Shown: positions 1-6,215, counted from the first letter of the stretch. The stretch: 8,511 nucleotides of DNA from Candidatus Woesearchaeota archaeon (GCA_019322455.1 JAHWIT010000085.1:1-8511), one strand, 5' to 3'. The notes: generated from the sequence alone by a model not told the origin. Numbers and translations are program-made.

Positions 1-13
1 AATAAAAGGTTAT

Positions 14-61
14 GAAAATCAAAGATTTTCAAAGTTTGCAAATAAATTTGCAAACCTTTTT
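14..61 (+). terminator. Tandem hairpins ending in a T-run, upstream of L35Ae
   Basis: Two perfect inverted repeats lie back to back. GAAAATC (14-20) pairs with GATTTTC (24-30) over a 3-nt loop. GTTTGCAAAT (34-43) pairs with ATTTGCAAAC (46-55) over a 2-nt loop, and AAA (31-33) can pair with TTT (57-59) around one bulged C. Five Ts follow at 57-61. This looks like the 3' end of a gene that lies left of the window. The same Ts form part of the L35Ae TATA box, so termination and initiation signals are fused here. A regulatory role for the hairpins cannot be excluded. Confidence 0.45.
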
Positions 62-66
62 AAATA
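59..66 (+). promoter_or_regulatory. TATA box of the L35Ae gene
   Basis: TTTAAATA is centred 26 bp before the A of the ATG at 88. This predicts a leaderless transcript and supports ATG 88 as the start rather than the TTG at 82. Confidence 0.6.
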
Positions 67-87
67 AATCAGGTTTTCTTTTTGGCT

Positions 88-342
88 ATGGAAGGAGTAA
101 TTGTGAATTTTAGAACAGCAAGACATCATCAAAAAGATAATCAAATGGTTATAGTAACTAAGGATATTTCTAAGGAAAAGGCTAAAGTATTAATTGGAAA
201 AACAGTTGTTTGGACTTCGCCTGCTGGTAAAGAGATTAAGGGAAAGGTGAGTGCTTTGCATGGCAGCAAAGGGGCTTTGAGAGTTCTTTTTGAAAAAGGA
301 ATGCCTGGCCAATCTGTTGGTTCAAAAGTAAGAATTGAATGA
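88..342 (+). CDS. rpl35ae: Large-subunit ribosomal protein L35Ae (eL33)
   Basis: The 84-residue product is a small, basic beta-barrel protein of the large ribosomal subunit, an archaeal/eukaryotic family with no bacterial counterpart. The family pattern is clear: an N-terminal EGVIVNFRTARHHQKDNQM segment, a central GKTVVWTSPAGKEIKGKV strand pair, and the typical GSKGALRVLFEKGMPGQSVGSKV end with its conserved glycines. The length fits archaeal L35Ae. The reading frame is open from a TTG at 82, but ATG 88 sits 26 bp after the centre of a TATA box and has no Shine-Dalgarno site, so a leaderless start at 88 is preferred. The neighbours are not ribosomal genes, so it is probably transcribed alone. 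Confidence 0.93.
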   Translation: MEGVIVNFRTARHHQKDNQMVIVTKDISKEKAKVLIGKTVVWTSPAGKEIKGKVSALHGSKGALRVLFEKGMPGQSVGSKVRIE

Positions 343-364
343 TTACTTCTTTATAATAGAAATA

Positions 365-372
365 TTTAAATA
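365..372 (+). promoter_or_regulatory. TATA box of the 431-1681 gene
   Basis: TTTAAATA predicts a transcript start near 395 and a leader of about 36 nt. The leader carries GAGGTG at 418-423, a Shine-Dalgarno site 7 nt before the ATG at 431. Confidence 0.5.
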
Positions 373-430
373 TAATAGTTCATGAATTAGTTTTATTATA
401 GTTAATAATAGCTAAATGAGGTGCTTTTAG

Positions 431-1681
431 ATGAATAAAAAAATACTTGTTTTAACATTAATGTCAATATTTCTTATAAGCATGTTTGCAGGTTCTGTTA
501 AAGCTGCAAACTTAATTGATATAATAAAGGATAGTGCAACTTTAAAATATCTTGCTGTTGATTTTGTTGCTGGATTAAAACAAGTTCCTCCTGATTCTGG
601 AGCTATTGTTGTTGCAAAGATTATATTTGCAATAATGGTTGTTATAGTAATTAATTCATTGCTTGCTATAACTCCTGGAGTTAGTGATTGGAATAAGAAT
701 GCAAGGGTTGGACTTGCTATAATTATATCTCTTATTGCTACTTTTGCAATACCAAGTGAATATCTTATTAAAACATTTGTTGGCGCTGGGTATGTGCTGA
801 TATTAATTCCTATGATTTTATTGTCTATATTATGTTATTATGGAATATTTAAATGGTTTCCTGGAACAGATAGACTAGATTATGTTTGGAAATTTGCCTT
901 TGCTGCAGCTGCAGCTGTTCTTTTGGCAACTACTTCAAAATTGTTAGATGGGGTTGGAGGAGATTTAGCATTTGGAATTATTGGATTAATTTCAACAATA
1001 TTAAGCATTGCTGTTATTATTAATTGGTTTTATTTGATTTATGCTGCTTATTCTGTAGTTACAGGACCATCTGGTGCAAGCGGTGCAGCAGCAAAACTTT
1101 CAGAAAAAGTACCATTTGTTGGAAGAAAACTTAGAAGATTAGGAAGAAGTGCTTATAGAGCTGAAAGAACAACTGATATGGAAACTGATGAAATAGAAAA
1201 GGATGTTGCCAAATTAGAAGCATTGAGCATAGATGGAATAGATGTAGGAGTGTTTACTGAAGCAATGAGAGACACAGCAACTCATATAGATGATATAAGA
1301 AGAAAGGTAAATAAAAATAAGATAGAATCAATGAAGAAAAGAACACTTAATTTAGCAACTGATGTATTTACATGGGCGCGGCAGCTTAAAGACCAAAAAA
1401 TAATTAAAGAAGCAGAGGGAATGGAAGAGCTTGCTGAAGAGATGGGTAAGAAACTTGATGCTGGAGAAAAATATTTTGAAGATGTTGATGAGATTATAAC
1501 TAAACGTTCTGAAGCAGGAGAAGGTTTTAGTAGTGGGCCTGAAAAGAATGCAGCAAAAAAGAATTTACAAAAGGCTATATCTGAATTTAAAGAATCAATA
1601 GATATCTTAAAAAAGATAAAGGCATTAGAGAATGATATTATAAAGAAAGCAGGAACAAAAGATATTGACTTAAAACCTTAA
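431..1681 (+). CDS. Multi-pass membrane protein with signal peptide and long cytoplasmic helical tail, function unknown
   Basis: The product has 416 residues. Residues 1-25 look like a signal peptide, with KK, a hydrophobic core and a likely cleavage near SVKAA. Hydrophobic segments at about 58-81, 92-113, 116-140, 152-168 and 179-210 suggest five membrane spans. Their arrangement resembles small pore-like or TrbC/VirB2- and VirB6-style membrane proteins, but I see no diagnostic motif. Residues 211-225 form a small Gly/Ala/Ser-rich linker. Residues 228-245 are strongly basic, and 250-410 are charged, helix-forming and probably coiled coil (many K, E, A, I and L). The basic stretch after the last span argues for a cytoplasmic tail. 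The start is well supported by GAGGTG 7 nt upstream. A run of seven Ts right after the stop probably ends transcription. I do not recognise the family. Confidence 0.8.
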   Translation: MNKKILVLTLMSIFLISMFAGSVKAANLIDIIKDSATLKYLAVDFVAGLKQVPPDSGAIVVAKIIFAIMVVIVINSLLAITPGVSDWNKNARVGLAIIISLIATFAIPSEYLIKTFVGAGYVLILIPMILLSILCYYGIFKWFPGTDRLDYVWKFAFAAAAAVLLATTSKLLDGVGGDLAFGIIGLISTILSIAVIINWFYLIYAAYSVVTGPSGASGAAAKLSEKVPFVGRKLRRLGRSAYRAERTTDMETDEIEKDVAKLEALSIDGIDVGVFTEAMRDTATHIDDIRRKVNKNKIESMKKRTLNLATDVFTWARQLKDQKIIKEAEGMEELAEEMGKKLDAGEKYFEDVDEIITKRSEAGEGFSSGPEKNAAKKNLQKAISEFKESIDILKKIKALENDIIKKAGTKDIDLKP

Positions 1682-1688
1682 TTTTTTT
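1682..1688 (+). terminator. Oligo-T terminator after the membrane-protein gene
   Basis: Seven Ts begin one base after the TAA stop, and more T-rich sequence follows. Archaeal RNA polymerase terminates at such T-runs without needing a hairpin. The next gene is convergent, which makes a stop here sensible. Confidence 0.5.
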
Positions 1689-1720
1689 ATTTCTTAATTT
1701 TTATAATAAAAGAAAAAGAA

Positions 1721-1900
1721 TTATTTTTTAGCAGCTGCTCCACAAACTAAGGATTTTACAAAACCTAATGGGATTATTCCTCTTGCTGCAAGAATTACTA
1801 CTGCAATGCCTATTATTATTCCAATAATTATACCTATGAAAAGAAATTTTGCTTCAATTATACCTAGCTGAGCTTTTCTGAATTTAAGCATTTCAAACAT
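1721..1900 (-). CDS. Pilin-like small membrane protein with possible class III signal peptide
   Basis: The 59-residue product begins MFEMLKFRKAQLGIIEAKF and continues with a very hydrophobic helix (about residues 18-42), then a short tail ending in Ala and Lys. K-A-Q-L at residues 9-12, followed after a few residues by a Glu and a hydrophobic segment, fits the archaeal prepilin-peptidase pattern ([KR][GA] before the cut, then a hydrophobic helix). The protein may therefore be a processed minor pilin-like subunit, or simply a one-helix membrane microprotein. The frame is open from a GTG at 1909. That GTG is part of a perfect Shine-Dalgarno site, GGTGAT at 1905-1910, which sits 4 nt before ATG 1900, so ATG 1900 is the start. 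The gene is convergent with the 431-1681 gene and divergent from the 2006 gene. Confidence 0.7.
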   Translation of the reverse strand: MFEMLKFRKAQLGIIEAKFLFIGIIIGIIIGIAVVILAARGIIPLGFVKSLVCGAAAKK

Positions 1901-1944
1901 GATTATCACCTTTTTTTTGATATTTTAATAATTACTGATTAATA

Positions 1945-1952
1945 TATTTAAA
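1945..1952 (-). promoter_or_regulatory. TATA box of the pilin-like gene
   Basis: TTTAAATA on the minus strand predicts a transcript start near 1922. This gives a leader of about 22 nt that contains the GGTGAT Shine-Dalgarno site before ATG 1900. Confidence 0.5.
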
Positions 1953-1975
1953 TGTTTCTATAGATTTTAGTAAGG

Positions 1976-1983
1976 TTTAAATA
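1976..1983 (+). promoter_or_regulatory. TATA box of the 2006-2359 gene
   Basis: GG followed by TTTAAATA is centred 26 bp before ATG 2006, which predicts a leaderless message. It is divergent from the pilin-like gene promoter about 30 bp away. Confidence 0.55.
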
Positions 1984-2005
1984 AAATAAAAATAAAATTC
2001 AGAAT

Positions 2006-2359
2006 ATGTTAATGAGAAAAGAGGTTACAGGAAAGGTACATTATGTAAAAGAAGAAAGTGGATTACTCTGGTTTCATTTCTACAGCTGGTATGGAAGAGG
2101 TTGGATGTCTATCAGCAAAAATGTTTTTGAGAGAAGCATGAAAAAAAAATTAATGAAAGAATTATATGGAAAAGAAAACAGAAGAATAAAAAGAGAGATA
2201 GCTTGGTTGCAAAGAGAAGCAAAAAGATTAAGAAGAGAAGGCAAAGATATGGATGCTAGAAGCAATGAATATCAAATTCATGCTTTAAGATTAAAAATAA
2301 AAAAGGATGTTCATCCACATGATTTAGTTGGGTATAAAGTTTCATTAACTATAGATTAA
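2006..2359 (+). CDS. Small basic protein with beta-rich N-terminus and helical arginine/lysine-rich middle, function unknown
   Basis: The product has 117 residues. Residues 4-40 look like a small beta sheet rich in aromatic residues (LLWFHFYSWYGRGW). Residues 44-83 form a very basic helix, probably a short coiled coil, with many K and R. Residues 88-117 return to mixed helix and strand and end in VGYKVSLTID. The net positive charge suggests binding to nucleic acid or the ribosome, but no known domain is recognised. ATG 2006 is chosen because it lies exactly one leaderless spacing after a TATA box. A second in-frame ATG at 2012 would remove only two residues. Confidence 0.75.
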   Translation: MLMRKEVTGKVHYVKEESGLLWFHFYSWYGRGWMSISKNVFERSMKKKLMKELYGKENRRIKREIAWLQREAKRLRREGKDMDARSNEYQIHALRLKIKKDVHPHDLVGYKVSLTID

Positions 2360-2377
2360 TTCTTCAGAATAAAAAGG

Positions 2378-2385
2378 TTTATATA
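2378..2385 (+). promoter_or_regulatory. BRE/TATA box of the PAC2 gene
   Basis: AAAAAGG followed by TTTATATA is a textbook archaeal BRE plus TATA box. It is centred 26.5 bp before ATG 2408, so the message is predicted to be leaderless. Confidence 0.65.
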
Positions 2386-2407
2386 TTATTAAGAAAATAG
2401 ATATTTT

Positions 2408-3121
2408 ATGAAAATAGCACTAACAAAAAAGCCTAAGAATCCAGTAATTATAGAAGGTTTTCCTGGATTTGGATTAGTTGGAACAATTGCAAGTGAATTC
2501 TTAATAGATCATTTAGAAACAGAATTAATTGGTAAGATTTGGTTGCATGAACTGCCTGCTATGGTTGCTATTCATGAAGGAAAGGTTGTTGAGCCAATTG
2601 GAATCTTTTACAACAAAAAATACAATATAATTATTGTTCACGGAATAATTGGTGTTACTGGATTGGAATGGAAGATAACAGATACAATTGTTGATATGGC
2701 TAAAAATCTTAAAGCAAAAGAGATAATAAGTTTAGAAGGTATAGGAAGTGCTACTCCTTCTGAGCAAACAAGTGTATTCTTTTATACTTCTGATGAAAAA
2801 AGGGCTAAATTGCTAAAAAAAGCAGGATGCAGTGTTTTAAAAGAAGGAATTATAATGGGAACAACAGGAATTTTATTATTAAAATCAGAGAAGAATCTGC
2901 CTGTAATAAGTATATTTGCAGAAACACATAGTGAATTGCCTGATTCAAAAGCAGCTGCAAGGGTTATTGAAATTCTTGATAAATATTTAGGATTAGATGT
3001 TGATTATAAACCATTGTTAAAGCAAGCAGAGAAGTTTGAATCAAAATTAAAAGAATTATTAAGCAAAAGCCAGAAGATTTCAGAAGAACAGAAAAAGAAG
3101 AAATTGAGTTATGTTGGTTAA
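2408..3121 (+). CDS. PAC2-family protein (proteasome assembly chaperone-like, PbaB type)
   Basis: The 237-residue product carries the PAC2 signature near its start (VIIEGFPGFGLVGTIASEF, about residues 13-31). The other conserved blocks follow: an IIIVHGIIGVTG strand-turn near 77-88, a GIGSATP segment near 115-121 and a GTTGILLL segment near 151-158. Archaeal PAC2 proteins include PbaA and PbaB, which help assemble or bind the 20S proteasome, in some cases through a C-terminal HbYX tail. Here residues 203-232 are a charged helix and the protein ends L-S-Y-V-G. The tyrosine is therefore one position off the classical HbYX arrangement, and proteasome docking is uncertain. The stop codon overlaps the stop of the convergent gene on the other strand by two bases. 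Confidence 0.88.
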   Translation: MKIALTKKPKNPVIIEGFPGFGLVGTIASEFLIDHLETELIGKIWLHELPAMVAIHEGKVVEPIGIFYNKKYNIIIVHGIIGVTGLEWKITDTIVDMAKNLKAKEIISLEGIGSATPSEQTSVFFYTSDEKRAKLLKKAGCSVLKEGIIMGTTGILLLKSEKNLPVISIFAETHSELPDSKAAARVIEILDKYLGLDVDYKPLLKQAEKFESKLKELLSKSQKISEEQKKKKLSYVG

Positions 3122-4137
3122 AGTTCTCTCATAAGTTCTACTCTTGCTATCAAACCTTCATAATATGTTGTGTTTTCTTGTGAATAAGTACAAGAATCTT
3201 TTTTATTATATTTACAATTTTTACCTCCTTTAGAACATGTGAAAAATTTTTGAGGTTCTTCTTCTGAAATTTCTTTAATTGTATAATTTTGAAAACCACA
3301 GCCTACTCCATTTAAATCTTCTATGTCATGAAGATACCTATTAAATTCATACTCTGTATGAAAGATTTTTTTTGAATCAAAAAAGATGTCTGGATTAATA
3401 TTTTGAATATCAAACATTTCGTTATACCATTTTTTAGAATATCTAATATAATCATGTAATGCAAAAGATTCGCCTTTTGCAATTTTTCCGTAACGTTCTT
3501 CAGATTTTTTTTCTTCTTCAACAAACAAGTCAAATAATCTTTTATAAGAAGCTCCTATGTCATGAGCTAATCTTATTTTTGAAAAATAATCATCAGTTTT
3601 AAGTCTTTTAAATAATAATTTACCTTCTTCAATGACTTTTTCGTATTCAACTCTTTCGCTTCTATCTTCTATTGTTGGATCTATTCTAACTCCAAGAGCT
3701 GCATAAAGTTCAGCACAGATAAAATGTGCTTTTACTTTCTTTTTTAATGATTGTATTGGAATATATTTGTTAAGTTCTGGATTGTCTTTTAATGCTCTAA
3801 GTTTTGGGTTTTGAATTAAATCATGGTCTCTTGTTAGATGCAGAGCAATCATTATCCTTACATAAATAATTCTAGCTGAGTTGATTATTTTGTCAGATTT
3901 TTCTAGATTAAGGTTTTTTCCGCTTGGAATAATTACATGCTCTTTATCGAGCAAGTTAAGAAGCTCATCAAATGTAGGAACTGCTTCATCCAAGCTTTTG
4001 TCAATTTGCTCTTCTTCCTGCTTTATTCTCTCTTTAAGATTAGTTGTTTCTAAGAAAGGTTTTTCTCTCTGCTCAAATTCTTTATCCAACTCATTTAATG
4101 CTAAGGTTATTCTTTCTCTTAATTTTATAGGTGGCAT
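3118..4137 (-). CDS. Uncharacterised 339-residue helical protein with C-terminal four-cysteine cluster
   Basis: The product is soluble and mostly helical, with a highly charged N-terminal region (residues 1-65). A middle region (85-235) is rich in Leu, Ile, Tyr and Arg. The C-terminal segment holds cysteines at 280, 301, 308 and 316 (C-x20-C-x6-C-x7-C), the spacing of a zinc or iron-sulfur site; Cys141 stands alone. The cluster recalls the iron-sulfur end of archaeal primase large subunit, but the flanking residues do not match, so I do not assign that function. ATG 4137 has no Shine-Dalgarno site. Two TATA candidates lie upstream (4154-4163, near-leaderless; 4194-4201, leader of about 34 nt). 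The gene shares its 3' end with the PAC2 gene (TTA/TAA overlap at 3118-3121). Confidence 0.8.
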   Translation of the reverse strand: MPPIKLRERITLALNELDKEFEQREKPFLETTNLKERIKQEEEQIDKSLDEAVPTFDELLNLLDKEHVIIPSGKNLNLEKSDKIINSARIIYVRIMIALHLTRDHDLIQNPKLRALKDNPELNKYIPIQSLKKKVKAHFICAELYAALGVRIDPTIEDRSERVEYEKVIEEGKLLFKRLKTDDYFSKIRLAHDIGASYKRLFDLFVEEEKKSEERYGKIAKGESFALHDYIRYSKKWYNEMFDIQNINPDIFFDSKKIFHTEYEFNRYLHDIEDLNGVGCGFQNYTIKEISEEEPQKFFTCSKGGKNCKYNKKDSCTYSQENTTYYEGLIARVELMREL

Positions 4138-4193
4138 TTTGTTAGTCTAAAATTAAATAAATCTTAGAATATAACCTGATGCAAAGGAAGTCG

Positions 4194-4201
4194 TATATAA
4201 A
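4194..4201 (-). promoter_or_regulatory. Candidate TATA box upstream of the 339-residue protein gene
   Basis: TTTATATA on the minus strand predicts a start near 4171 and a short leader without a Shine-Dalgarno site. A weaker box nearer the gene (TTTATTTA, 4154-4161) would give a start almost at the ATG. Which one is used cannot be decided from sequence. Confidence 0.35.
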
Positions 4202-4214
4202 GTTTGTTGATTTT

Positions 4215-5099
4215 TTAAAAGGAATCAAAAGGGCTTTTAACCTTTTTAATCTGCTCTGTTGAGACTTTTGTGTAGCGCTGAGTTGTAGATATTGATGAAT
4301 GGCCTAATAACTCTTGTATGACTCTGATGTCTGTTCCTGCGTCAAGTAAATGCGTTGCAAAGCTGCTTCTTAATGCATGACAGAATACTTTTTTCTTAAT
4401 GCCTGCTTGTTTTGCTGCTTTGTTGACTATTTTTTGCGCCTGCCTTATGCTAAGATGTTCTTGCTTGTTTTTTTGAGTTGGAAAGATGAAAGAAGAAGTA
4501 AATTTTCTTTTTTCTAAGTATTTTTTTAGATTTTGTGAAAGATTTTTTGATAAGATTACTAATCTGTCTTTTTTTCCTTTTCCTGCTATTATTTTAGCAA
4601 TTTTTTCATCAAGGTTAATGTTTTCTGTCTTTAATGCAACTGCTTCTGATACTCTTAAGCCTGAAGAGTACATTAATTCAATTAGCAGTTTATGCTTCTT
4701 ATTTTTTATTGAGTTTATCATAGAGAATATTTCTTGTTTTGTTAATACAGTTGGGATCTTTTTTTCTTGTTTTGGTGTGCTTATTTTTTTGAAGATATCT
4801 TTTTCTAAAATTTCTTCATAAAAGAATCTTAAAGCGCATAAAGCTAAGTTTACTGAGCTTGGACTTAACTTTTTTTCACTTATTAAATGAGCAAGATAAG
4901 ATTTAATATCTGATTGAGTTATGTTTTCTGGCTGTCTTTGATTTTCTCCTTGTTTTAGTGATGCTTGAAATTCAGTGCCTGATTTTGATCTAACAAATTC
5001 AAGAAATTTTTGATTATGAAAGATATAAGCTGAGATAGTTTTTTTACTAAAACCTCTTAATTTTAATTCTGTTTCGAGTTTATCTAAGAAGTTTATCAC
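4215..5099 (-). CDS. xerA: XerA-type tyrosine recombinase (integrase family)
   Basis: The 294-residue product has the two-domain Xer layout: a core-binding domain (about 1-105, ending LCALRFFYEEILEK) and a catalytic domain (about 115-290). The full catalytic set is visible: Arg149 in SSGLRVSEA, Lys174 in AGKGKKDRL, His241 and Arg244 in HALRSSFATHL, His267 in LLGHSSISTTQ and the nucleophile Tyr276 in QRYTKV. The length matches archaeal XerA, which resolves chromosome dimers at dif sites, though integrases of mobile elements share the fold. Residues 39-58 form a polar insertion between the N-terminal helices. The GTG start at 5099 lies inside a perfect Shine-Dalgarno-like GAGGTGAT (5095-5102), and the TATA box predicts a transcript start near 5102. 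Initiation is therefore nearly leaderless, or the true start is a rarer codon just downstream. No ATG is available nearby. Confidence 0.92.
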   Translation of the reverse strand: MINFLDKLETELKLRGFSKKTISAYIFHNQKFLEFVRSKSGTEFQASLKQGENQRQPENITQSDIKSYLAHLISEKKLSPSSVNLALCALRFFYEEILEKDIFKKISTPKQEKKIPTVLTKQEIFSMINSIKNKKHKLLIELMYSSGLRVSEAVALKTENINLDEKIAKIIAGKGKKDRLVILSKNLSQNLKKYLEKRKFTSSFIFPTQKNKQEHLSIRQAQKIVNKAAKQAGIKKKVFCHALRSSFATHLLDAGTDIRVIQELLGHSSISTTQRYTKVSTEQIKKVKSPFDSF

Positions 5100-5104
5100 C
5101 TCTA

Positions 5105-5132
5105 TATATTAGACGTACTTTTTGTATATAAA
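5105..5132 (-). repeat. xerA promoter region, copy 1 of a long direct repeat
   Basis: On the + strand this holds TATATTAGACGTACTTTTT (5105-5123), then TATATAAA (5125-5132). Read on the minus strand it is a TATA box followed by an A-run and GTACGTCTAATATA, ending just before xerA. The 19-mer and the TATA box recur at 6439-6467, where no gene follows. It may be a promoter with a bound regulator, possibly XerA itself, or a recombination site. Confidence 0.7.
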
Positions 5133-5161
5133 TTTTTCTAATATCTTTTATTGAAGTTAAA

Positions 5162-5169
5162 TTTATATA
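5162..5169 (+). promoter_or_regulatory. TATA box of the zinc-ribbon gene
   Basis: TTTATATA is centred 26 bp before ATG 5191, which predicts a leaderless message. It is divergent from the xerA promoter in a gap of about 90 bp. Confidence 0.6.
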
Positions 5170-5190
5170 TAAGTCCAAATCCCTTCTGAG

Positions 5191-5331
5191 ATGGCATATC
5201 CTGTTTGTCCTTTTTGTTATGATGGAGAGATTGTAGAAGATGATGAGATAAAGAATAGCTTTTTCTGCAACAGATGTTTAAGAGAGGTTAAGATAAGAAA
5301 AAAGAAGGATAGTTTTGTTAAACATTTGTAA
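5191..5331 (+). CDS. 46-residue zinc-ribbon microprotein
   Basis: Reading from ATG 5191 gives a 46-residue protein starting MAYPVCPFCYDGEIVEDDE. It has two CxxC knuckles, Cys6-Pro-Phe-Cys9 and Cys26-Asn-Arg-Cys29, separated by an acidic loop and a beta-like segment. The tail is basic (REVKIRKKK). This is the layout of a one-domain zinc ribbon as found in archaeal transcription- and translation-associated small proteins. Likely roles are nucleic-acid or protein binding, but no specific partner can be named. The start is supported by a TATA box at exactly leaderless distance. The gene overlaps the convergent 72-residue membrane protein gene by 14 bp, and eight Ts (5335-5342) after the stop probably terminate it. 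Confidence 0.75.
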   Translation: MAYPVCPFCYDGEIVEDDEIKNSFFCNRCLREVKIRKKKDSFVKHL

Positions 5332-5536
5332 TTCTTTTTTTTCTTAAAATAATTATAGATATTAAGATTATTATTGAGAATACAATTATGGATCTTAATA
5401 GTGGAATATTACGAGAAAAAGCTGAATTAAAATTTCTATAAATTACATATCCTGTTATTAGAGATCCAATAAATGCTATTATTGTAAATATAAGAACAGA
5501 TGAAAGTAAGATAATAAAAAATCTTTTTGTTTCCAT
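5318..5536 (-). CDS. Small two-helix membrane protein, function unknown
   Basis: The 72-residue product starts METKRFF and has hydrophobic helices at about 7-33 and 48-64, with a polar loop (YRNFNSAFSRN) between them and a basic end (RKKRITNV). This predicts an integral membrane hairpin with both ends on the positive, cytoplasmic side. ATG 5536 lies exactly at the predicted transcript start of a TATA box (5559-5566), so a leaderless message is expected. The 3' end overlaps the zinc-ribbon gene on the other strand by 14 bp. The zinc-ribbon terminator T-run lies inside this gene, where it encodes its lysine-rich end. No family is recognised. Confidence 0.65.
   Translation of the reverse strand: METKRFFIILLSSVLIFTIIAFIGSLITGYVIYRNFNSAFSRNIPLLRSIIVFSIIILISIIILRKKRITNV
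5335..5342 (+). terminator. Oligo-T terminator after the zinc-ribbon gene
   Basis: Eight consecutive Ts begin 4 bp after the TAA at 5329-5331. On the opposite strand this is an A-run encoding lysines of the convergent gene. Confidence 0.45.
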
Positions 5537-5558
5537 GAAAAGTAGAAGAACAAGGTTA

Positions 5559-5566
5559 TATATAAA
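5559..5566 (-). promoter_or_regulatory. TATA box of the 72-residue membrane protein gene
   Basis: TTTATATA on the minus strand is centred 26.5 bp before the A of ATG 5536, so the transcript is predicted to start on the start codon. Confidence 0.6.
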
Positions 5567-5846
5567 TTTGTCTTATTCTAATCTAAGTAAATTATACTAT
5601 TCTCACTTTTTCTATTTTAATTTAATTTTTGATTATATTTAGTTTAATATATTGGTAAATTTGTAATTATAATGAAATAAATAAAAGTGCTTAAATCTTT
5701 AAATTCTTGATTCTCAGAGCCTATAAAGCAATAATTTAAACTCGTTTTATAGTGCCTAATTGGCTTAAAAACTATTCAAAATAGCTGATTTTCTTAAGAT
5801 AATGAGTTTTGTTGGATTTGGTGTTGTTTTGTTCTCAAATATGAAC

Positions 5847-5878
5847 TCTCACTTTTACAAATTTTCTTGAAAGTGAGA
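5847..5878. repeat. 9-bp perfect hairpin TCTCACTTT / AAAGTGAGA
   Basis: TCTCACTTT (5847-5855) pairs with AAAGTGAGA (5870-5878) over a 14-nt loop. The left arm, extended to TCTCACTTTT, also occurs at 5601-5610, 246 bp upstream. It stands out because it contains G and C in an otherwise extremely AT-rich stretch, so chance is less likely than for the pure A/T repeats nearby. It could be a protein site or an RNA stem. Confidence 0.5.
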
Positions 5879-5880
5879 TA

Positions 5881-6050
5881 TATTCTTTAATATATATTTT
5901 GTATTATAATTGATTTATTAAATATTATTTAACAATTATTTTATTGTTTATTTATTGTATAATATATTATTAAATAGATATTTATTATTATATCTTATTA
6001 AATATAACTTTTATAGTATAGCACAATATATACAATTATTATTTTATTTT
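5881..6050. other. Extreme AT tract (about 8% G+C)
   Basis: Only 14 of these 170 bases are G or C by direct count, far below the flanking coding DNA. Both strands are mixtures of short A- and T-runs and alternating TA, so the duplex should melt easily and have unusual flexibility. Such tracts occur at DNA-unwinding elements of origins and also in inert spacers. No reading frame crosses it. Confidence 0.6.
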
Positions 6051-6100
6051 TTAGACGCTAAAGTAGGAATATTCTAGATTAGTAAATTAGGATAATTATT

Positions 6101-6185
6101 ATCAAATAATTTGATTATTGATTAAAATGTTTATTAATGAAAATCTTTGATTTAATAGAATTTATTGCTAAAATATTTAATCAAT
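6101..6185. repeat. Pair of perfect inverted repeats in the AT-rich gap
   Basis: ATCAAAT (6101-6107) and ATTTGAT (6109-6115) form a palindrome around one A. Directly beside it, ATTGATTAAA (6117-6126) is inverted at TTTAATCAAT (6176-6185) with a 49-nt interior. With so little G or C, repeats of this size could partly be chance. Their clustering is what makes them worth listing. Confidence 0.4.
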
Positions 6186-6215
6186 GATTATAAGTTTTAT
6201 AAATAAAATTTTAAG

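Noticed and set aside
12..113. 33-codon frame from the ATG at 12
   Set aside because: It runs through two perfect hairpins and the L35Ae promoter and overlaps the L35Ae start in another frame; its composition is not protein-like.
3118..4137. Archaeal primase large subunit (PriL)
   Set aside because: Size and a C-terminal four-cysteine cluster are suggestive, but cysteine spacing and flanking residues do not match the PriL iron-sulfur domain as I know it.
3881..4150. Plus-strand open frame opposite the 339-residue protein gene
   Set aside because: Serine- and phenylalanine-rich translation typical of the antisense of an AT-rich gene, with no promoter or ribosome site of its own. The same applies to frames at 4486-4821 and 6919-7131 (plus), 2080-2265 (minus) and the alternative minus frame at 3321-3533.
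5105..5132. Classical archaeal dif site for XerA
   Set aside because: A dif site needs two roughly 11-bp inverted arms around a short centre. This repeat has no such symmetry in copy 1 and only a weak TAGA/TCTA match in copy 2, and it coincides with a well-placed TATA box.
5720..5810. tRNA-like or RNase P-like fold near 5720-5810
   Set aside because: Only short 5-7 bp pairings (CTATAAA/TTTATAG, CTATT/AATAG, AAACTC/GAGTTT) can be drawn, with no cloverleaf, T-loop or conserved RNase P core.
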